From the NCBI GenBank assembly GCA_020060485.1, contig JAGVAB010000166.1, positions 1 to 64,000 of the forward strand: 64,000 nt of DNA. Direction: 5' to 3'. This stretch comes from Anaerolineales bacterium (GTDB lineage: Bacteria > Chloroflexota > Anaerolineae > Anaerolineales > Anaerolineaceae). Under the pieces are notes generated by a model. It had not been told where the DNA came from, did not search any database, and saw nothing but the letters and a program-made list of their open reading frames with translations. Numbering within the stretch: position 1 is the first letter of the stretch; the number at the start of each line of letters is the position of its first letter. The position numbers and the translations under genes are program-made. Positions 60,492-64,000 of this stretch are shown here, in pieces.

Positions 60492-61379
60492 ATGCGAATA
60501 GCGGTTGCCAGCGGCAAAGGCGGTACCGGAAAGACGACAGTCGCCACCAGCCTGGCACTCAGTTGTGCCAGCCAGGCGGTGGTGACTCTTTTCGATTGCG
60601 ATGTTGAAGCCCCCAATGCTCATCTTTTTTTGCATCCGGTGTTGGACAATCAGCAAAATGCCTTCATCCCCGTACCGCATATTGATGCTTCCCTGTGTAC
60701 CGTATGTGGAAAATGCGTTGAGGTTTGCCAGTTCCATGCCTTGGCCAAGATCGGCAGTTCCATACTTACCTTCGACCAGCTTTGCCACGGCTGCGGGAGC
60801 TGCACCTGGAACTGCCCAACTGGTGCGATCACCGAGACGCCCAATACCATCGGCCTACTGGAAGCAGGCCACACCCCGCAAGGCATTGGCTTCGCACAGG
60901 GCACATTAACCATCAGCGAACCCATGCCCACCCCGCTCATCCGCCAGTTGAAGCAATGGGAACAACCCCGCCCCGCCCAGATCACCATCCTTGACTCGCC
61001 GCCAGGTGCCTCCTGCTCAGTGGTGGAAACCTTGCGCGGAGCAGACTTTGCACTGCTGGTTACCGAACCTACTCCCTTTGGACTGCACGACCTGAAACAG
61101 ATCATCGGCATCGTCCAGGAATTCAACATCCCGGCCGGAGTAATCATCAACCGCGATGGATGGGAAGACGGCTCGCTGGAAGCTTTTTTGGCGCAGAACG
61201 CCATTCCGGTGCTGATGCGCATTCCCTTCTCCGCCAGGATCGCTGCCGGATTATCTGCTGGACAACCATTGGTGGACATCAACCCGGATTTGCGTGCCCA
61301 ATTCTTGCAAGTGTTTGTGCAAATACAGTCCATCATCACAGACCAACAACCAGCCGGTCAAAGAGGGGCAGCATGCTGA
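60492..61379 (+). CDS. Mrp/MinD-type ATPase with inserted 2[4Fe-4S] ferredoxin module, first copy
   Basis: A protein of about 295 residues. The deviant Walker A is ASGKGGTGKTTVATS. A ferredoxin insert with two Cys motifs (CTVCGKCVEVCQFHA and CHGCGSCTWNCPTGA) is followed by the rest of the ATPase core (ILDSPPGASCSVVETLRGADFALLVTEPTPFG). These ATPases are typical of the orange-protein and NifX-linked clusters and are thought to build or insert metal clusters. ATG 60492 is used because AGGAAGG is just upstream. Its end overlaps the start of the second ATPase gene by 7 bases. Confidence 0.9.
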   Translation: MRIAVASGKGGTGKTTVATSLALSCASQAVVTLFDCDVEAPNAHLFLHPVLDNQQNAFIPVPHIDASLCTVCGKCVEVCQFHALAKIGSSILTFDQLCHGCGSCTWNCPTGAITETPNTIGLLEAGHTPQGIGFAQGTLTISEPMPTPLIRQLKQWEQPRPAQITILDSPPGASCSVVETLRGADFALLVTEPTPFGLHDLKQIIGIVQEFNIPAGVIINRDGWEDGSLEAFLAQNAIPVLMRIPFSARIAAGLSAGQPLVDINPDLRAQFLQVFVQIQSIITDQQPAGQRGAAC

Positions 61380-62308
61380 AGACGATTTTTCAAACCAAAC
61401 AGTTGATCCTCTTGAGCGGCAAAGGCGGCACAGGTAAAACGAGCCTGAGCGCCGCCTTTGCCCACCTGGCATTTGAATCAGAAGACCCCATTCCGGCTGT
61501 GCTGGTGGATGCCGATGTAGATGCCGCCAACCTGGGCCTGGTACTCCAGCCGGACGGTGCCCAGCAGAACGAATTCTGGGGCGGTGCCATCGCCCAGATT
61601 GATCCGCTTAACTGCAATAACTGCGGCCGCTGCGCCCAGGTTTGCCGTTATGATGCCGTTCTGCCAGTGGAGGATGCCAGTCTGTACAGTATTGATCCCC
61701 TGGCTTGCGATGGCTGCGCCGCTTGTGTCTACGCCTGCCCTCAAGATGCCATCCGCATGGTGCCGCAGCAGGAGGGGCTGTGGTTTCATTCCCATTCAAG
61801 ATATGGCGATTTGTTCCACGCCGAACTGTTTCCCGGCAAAGAAAATTCCGGCAAACTGGTCACACGCATCAAACAACAGGCCCGCCTGACCGCAGAAGAC
61901 AAACACATCCCTCTGATCCTCATTGACGGCCCACCAGGCATCGGCTGTCCGGTCATTTCGGCCAGCGCCGGCGCCGATCTGGCCCTGATGGTCACTGAGC
62001 CGAGTGTGGCTGGCATTCATGATCTAAAACGGATCATGACAACCCTCCAGCATTTTCGCATTCCGGCGCTGATCTGCATCAACAAAGCAGATCTATACCC
62101 TCCTGGAGCGCAGGAAATCTGCAACTATGCACAGGAGCAAGGCGTGGAACTTGTCACTTCCATTCCCTTCGATACGGCCATCACCCGCGCCATGCTGCAT
62201 GCACAACCAGTGACTGCTTATGCCCCCGATTCAGCTGCGGCCCAGGCTATTCGCCAACTATGGCAGACAATGGCAAAACACCTGAAAAGCATGGAAGGAA
62301 ATGAATGA
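61373..62308 (+). CDS. Mrp/MinD-type ATPase with inserted 2[4Fe-4S] ferredoxin module, second copy
   Basis: A 311-residue paralogue: Walker A LSGKGGTGKTSLS, ferredoxin insert CNNCGRCAQVCRYDA and CDGCAACVYACPQDA, then IDGPPGIGCPVISASAGADLALMVTEPSVAG. The two paralogues probably form a heterodimer, as proposed for the orange-protein system. ATG 61373 follows GAGGGG and overlaps the preceding gene, so the pair is coupled. It in turn overlaps the DUF59 gene by 4 bases (ATGA). Confidence 0.9.
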   Translation: MLKTIFQTKQLILLSGKGGTGKTSLSAAFAHLAFESEDPIPAVLVDADVDAANLGLVLQPDGAQQNEFWGGAIAQIDPLNCNNCGRCAQVCRYDAVLPVEDASLYSIDPLACDGCAACVYACPQDAIRMVPQQEGLWFHSHSRYGDLFHAELFPGKENSGKLVTRIKQQARLTAEDKHIPLILIDGPPGIGCPVISASAGADLALMVTEPSVAGIHDLKRIMTTLQHFRIPALICINKADLYPPGAQEICNYAQEQGVELVTSIPFDTAITRAMLHAQPVTAYAPDSAAAQAIRQLWQTMAKHLKSMEGNE

Positions 62309-62622
62309 AAGACCACGAGAAAATCGTCGAAGCGGTACAATCCCGCCTGGAGACCGTCATCGACCCCGAAACCGGAACCAATGTCGTTCACATGCGTCTT
62401 GTGCGCGACTTGCAGGTCGATGCAAACGGTAAGGTGACTTATCTTTTCCAACCCTCATCACCATTATGCCCAATTGCTGCCTCGCTGGCAATGAGCATCA
62501 TTGAAGCCATCCATGAAGTACCTGGTGTGAGTGAACAGGACATGCAGGTGATTGGCTACGTATATGCCGATGAGTTGAACGCCTTGCTTAAACCGCTCTT
62601 TTCAAAAACGCCAGACAAATAA
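62305..62622 (+). CDS. DUF59/MIP18-family iron-sulfur assembly protein
   Basis: A 105-residue DUF59 protein (VIDPETGTNVVHMRLVRDLQVD; SSPLCPIAASLAMSIIEAI), the family of SufT/PaaD/MIP18 with a conserved Cys in PLCPIA. It overlaps the second ATPase gene, which suggests direct cooperation in cluster assembly. Confidence 0.9.
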   Translation: MKDHEKIVEAVQSRLETVIDPETGTNVVHMRLVRDLQVDANGKVTYLFQPSSPLCPIAASLAMSIIEAIHEVPGVSEQDMQVIGYVYADELNALLKPLFSKTPDK

Positions 62623-62712
62623 ACGTGAAATACCTTGCCGACGACAGAGCGCAAACCGGATACTGCATCCAGCGCAGCGACCGGTTCACTCACAAAAAAA
62701 CAGGAGGCCAGA

Positions 62713-63663
62713 ATGATCGCTTTCGGACCAGTTCCATCCCGGCGGCTTGGTTTCAGTCTTGGCATTAACCACATTCCCCCAAAGTGTTGCTCTTATGCCT
62801 GTGTGTATTGTCAGGTAGGGCGCACTTCCTCCCTGATGATCGAACCACGCACTTTCTACACCGTTGATGAAGTCGTCAGCGCTGTACAACAAAAAGTATA
62901 TGATTGTGCACAAACAGGGCAGAAAATTGATTACCTGACCTTCGTGCCCGATGGCGAACCTGCGCTCGATCAAAACCTGGCAGAAGAGATACGCTCACTG
63001 CGAAGATTTTCCATCCCCATTGCCGTCATCAGCAATGCAACCTTGCTGACGAACACCACCGTAGTTGAGGCCCTGAAACTGGCCGATTGGGTTTCCTTGA
63101 AGGTCGACAGCGTGAACGAAAACATTTGGCGCAAGATCAACCGGCCGCATGGCCATTTGCGCCTGGAAAAAATACTTGAAGCCATGCTGCGTTTTTCCGG
63201 CGACTACCGGGGAAAACTGGTTACAGAGACGATGCTGGTGAAAAATCTGAATGACAGCCACACCGAATTGGAAGAAATCGCCGCCTTTCTGGAGACCCTT
63301 TCCCCTGACACTGCCTGCCTGTCTTCTCCCATCCGCCCGCCAGCCGAAAAGTGGGTATTGCCTCCCAACCCGCAAACCATCAACAGCGCCTACCAAATCT
63401 TCTCGGCCCGCCTGCCGAAGGTGGAATTGATCACCACTCCGGAGAAGAACTCTTTTCCATTGACCAGCCAACTGGAAAACGATCTTCTGAGCATTACAGC
63501 TGTACACCCTCTGCGAGAGGACGCAGTGCGCAGACTGGTGGAGCAATCAGGCGGATCCTGGTGCCAGGTGGAAGAACTGATCACTGCTGGTGATCTGCTG
63601 CGGCTGGAATACCAAGGGGACACCTTTTACCTGCGCAATTTCAATGCCCCGCCATCCAACTGA
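62713..63663 (+). CDS. Radical SAM protein (COG0731-like)
   Basis: A 316-residue radical SAM enzyme beginning MIAFGPVPSRRLGFSLGIN. The cluster Cys are in KCCSYACVYCQVG, with the three iron ligands in the C-x3-C-x2-C arrangement. The barrel continues through LTFVPDGEPALD and ISNATLL, and a winged-helix-like C-terminus follows (HPLREDAVRRLVEQSGGSW). AGGAGG lies 5 bases upstream of ATG 62713. It closes the cluster; a role in cofactor or protein modification is possible, reaction unknown. Confidence 0.87.
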   Translation: MIAFGPVPSRRLGFSLGINHIPPKCCSYACVYCQVGRTSSLMIEPRTFYTVDEVVSAVQQKVYDCAQTGQKIDYLTFVPDGEPALDQNLAEEIRSLRRFSIPIAVISNATLLTNTTVVEALKLADWVSLKVDSVNENIWRKINRPHGHLRLEKILEAMLRFSGDYRGKLVTETMLVKNLNDSHTELEEIAAFLETLSPDTACLSSPIRPPAEKWVLPPNPQTINSAYQIFSARLPKVELITTPEKNSFPLTSQLENDLLSITAVHPLREDAVRRLVEQSGGSWCQVEELITAGDLLRLEYQGDTFYLRNFNAPPSN

Positions 63664-63680
63664 CATGCGGCACACCGTTT

Positions 63681-64000
63681 CTATCCTTCAGGTAATTGTT
63701 GTGCAGAGACCATCCCATTTTCCCGCCAGATTTGGATCACTCCCGCAAACTGCTCTGGGTTTTTCACGACCAGACGCACAATAAAATACCGCCACAACAG
63801 ATTGATCCAGCGCATCTTCAAACTTTTTCTGCGAACATGTACCGGTAATCGTACCCTGTCTGCCAGCTTTCGCCCCATACGGATCGCAGCTTGTTTCTGC
63901 TTTGGATAATTCTCATTATCCAACGGCGCATAAGCGGCGTTCAGGCTGGCCGTATTCACCCCTACAATGCCAATCTTGTTGCCAAAGAAATCCGCCAGTT
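63681..64000 (-). CDS. C-terminal part of an unidentified protein, cut by the window edge
   Basis: A minus-strand frame is open from the window end to TAG at 63681-63683, reading from LADFFGNKIGIVGVNTASL through NENYPKQKQAAIRMGRKLAD to SAQQLPEG. The GNKIGIVGVNTASL strand and turn, followed by an NYPKQ segment, hints at a flavodoxin-like NAD(P)H oxidoreductase, but too little is visible. It is convergent with the radical SAM gene, 17 bases away. Confidence 0.5.
   Translation of the reverse strand, partial: LADFFGNKIGIVGVNTASLNAAYAPLDNENYPKQKQAAIRMGRKLADRVRLPVHVRRKSLKMRWINLLWRYFIVRLVVKNPEQFAGVIQIWRENGMVSAQQLPEG

Noticed and set aside
1..64000. tRNA, rRNA, CRISPR arrays or intact insertion sequences
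   Set aside because: None recognised by eye: no direct-repeat/spacer pattern, no transposase, no cloverleaf with the usual T-loop sequence. A covariance search would be needed to exclude a tRNA fully.

Overview
The window reads as a chromosomal segment of a strictly or mainly anaerobic, mid-GC bacterium. Pyruvate:ferredoxin oxidoreductase, hybrid cluster protein, selenium-locus genes, a B12 aminomutase-like enzyme, ferredoxin-containing Mrp-type ATPases and a radical SAM enzyme all point to anaerobic metabolism. The gene style (many lipoproteins, large multi-PAS kinases, MacB-type ABC modules with fused domains, dockerin-bearing secreted protein) would fit Chloroflexota/Anaerolineae. That assignment is an inference from gene content, not from a marker gene. 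No rRNA, tRNA, CRISPR array or intact insertion sequence was recognised.

Layout. 0-3 kb: a Crp/Fnr regulator, a ferredoxin and hcp, a nitrosative-stress module. 3-10 kb: lipoprotein, MntP, a BvgS-like hybrid kinase, 6-phosphogluconate dehydrogenase and a ferritin-like/VIT1 iron transporter. 10-16 kb: a three-gene MacB-type ABC operon, one ATPase of which carries a cyclic-nucleotide-binding domain, divergent from a padR gene with a clear promoter and palindrome. 16-23 kb: GH3 glycosidase, hydroxyacid dehydrogenase, membrane proteins, ferric-reductase-like flavoprotein, MFS. 23-27 kb: a selenium-trait locus (yedE, yedF, class V cysteine desulfurase-like, DUF3343, selD). Its selD contains an in-frame UGA at a position equivalent to the catalytic Cys, and a 40-residue UGA-containing ORF with a SECIS-like hairpin lies just upstream of yedE. 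27-28 kb: repeats and a perfect 21-bp-arm palindrome. 28-35 kb: secreted CHAP/dockerin protein and a NarL-type response regulator paired with a six-PAS kinase. 35-43 kb: split lysine exporter, TatA-like protein, MFS, DUF3592 pair, M50-like protease, tpiA, SDR, cupin, hemolysin III.

43-57 kb appears to be a catabolic island: nifJ divergent from a GntR/FCD regulator, then a FAD oxidoreductase, an ion-transporter-superfamily permease, a zinc-ribbon protein, an MFS, a fold-type I PLP enzyme, and a small subunit + large subunit + P-loop protein set. I read the last three as a rearranged relative of lysine 5,6-/D-ornithine 4,5-aminomutase with a KamB-like partner. Similar ATATGATAT-type AT-rich words lie at three promoters of this island. 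The substrate is unknown.

57-64 kb: a beta-propeller lipoprotein (minus strand), then a plus-strand run: XRE-cupin regulator fused to a NifX-like domain, a second NifX-like protein, two ATPases with inserted 2[4Fe-4S] ferredoxin modules, a DUF59 protein and a radical SAM protein, resembling the gene set around the Desulfovibrio orange protein (ORP). A gene cut by the window edge closes the segment. The most interesting items are the candidate small selenoprotein at 23096-23218 and the domain-permuted aminomutase operon at 54209-57345.
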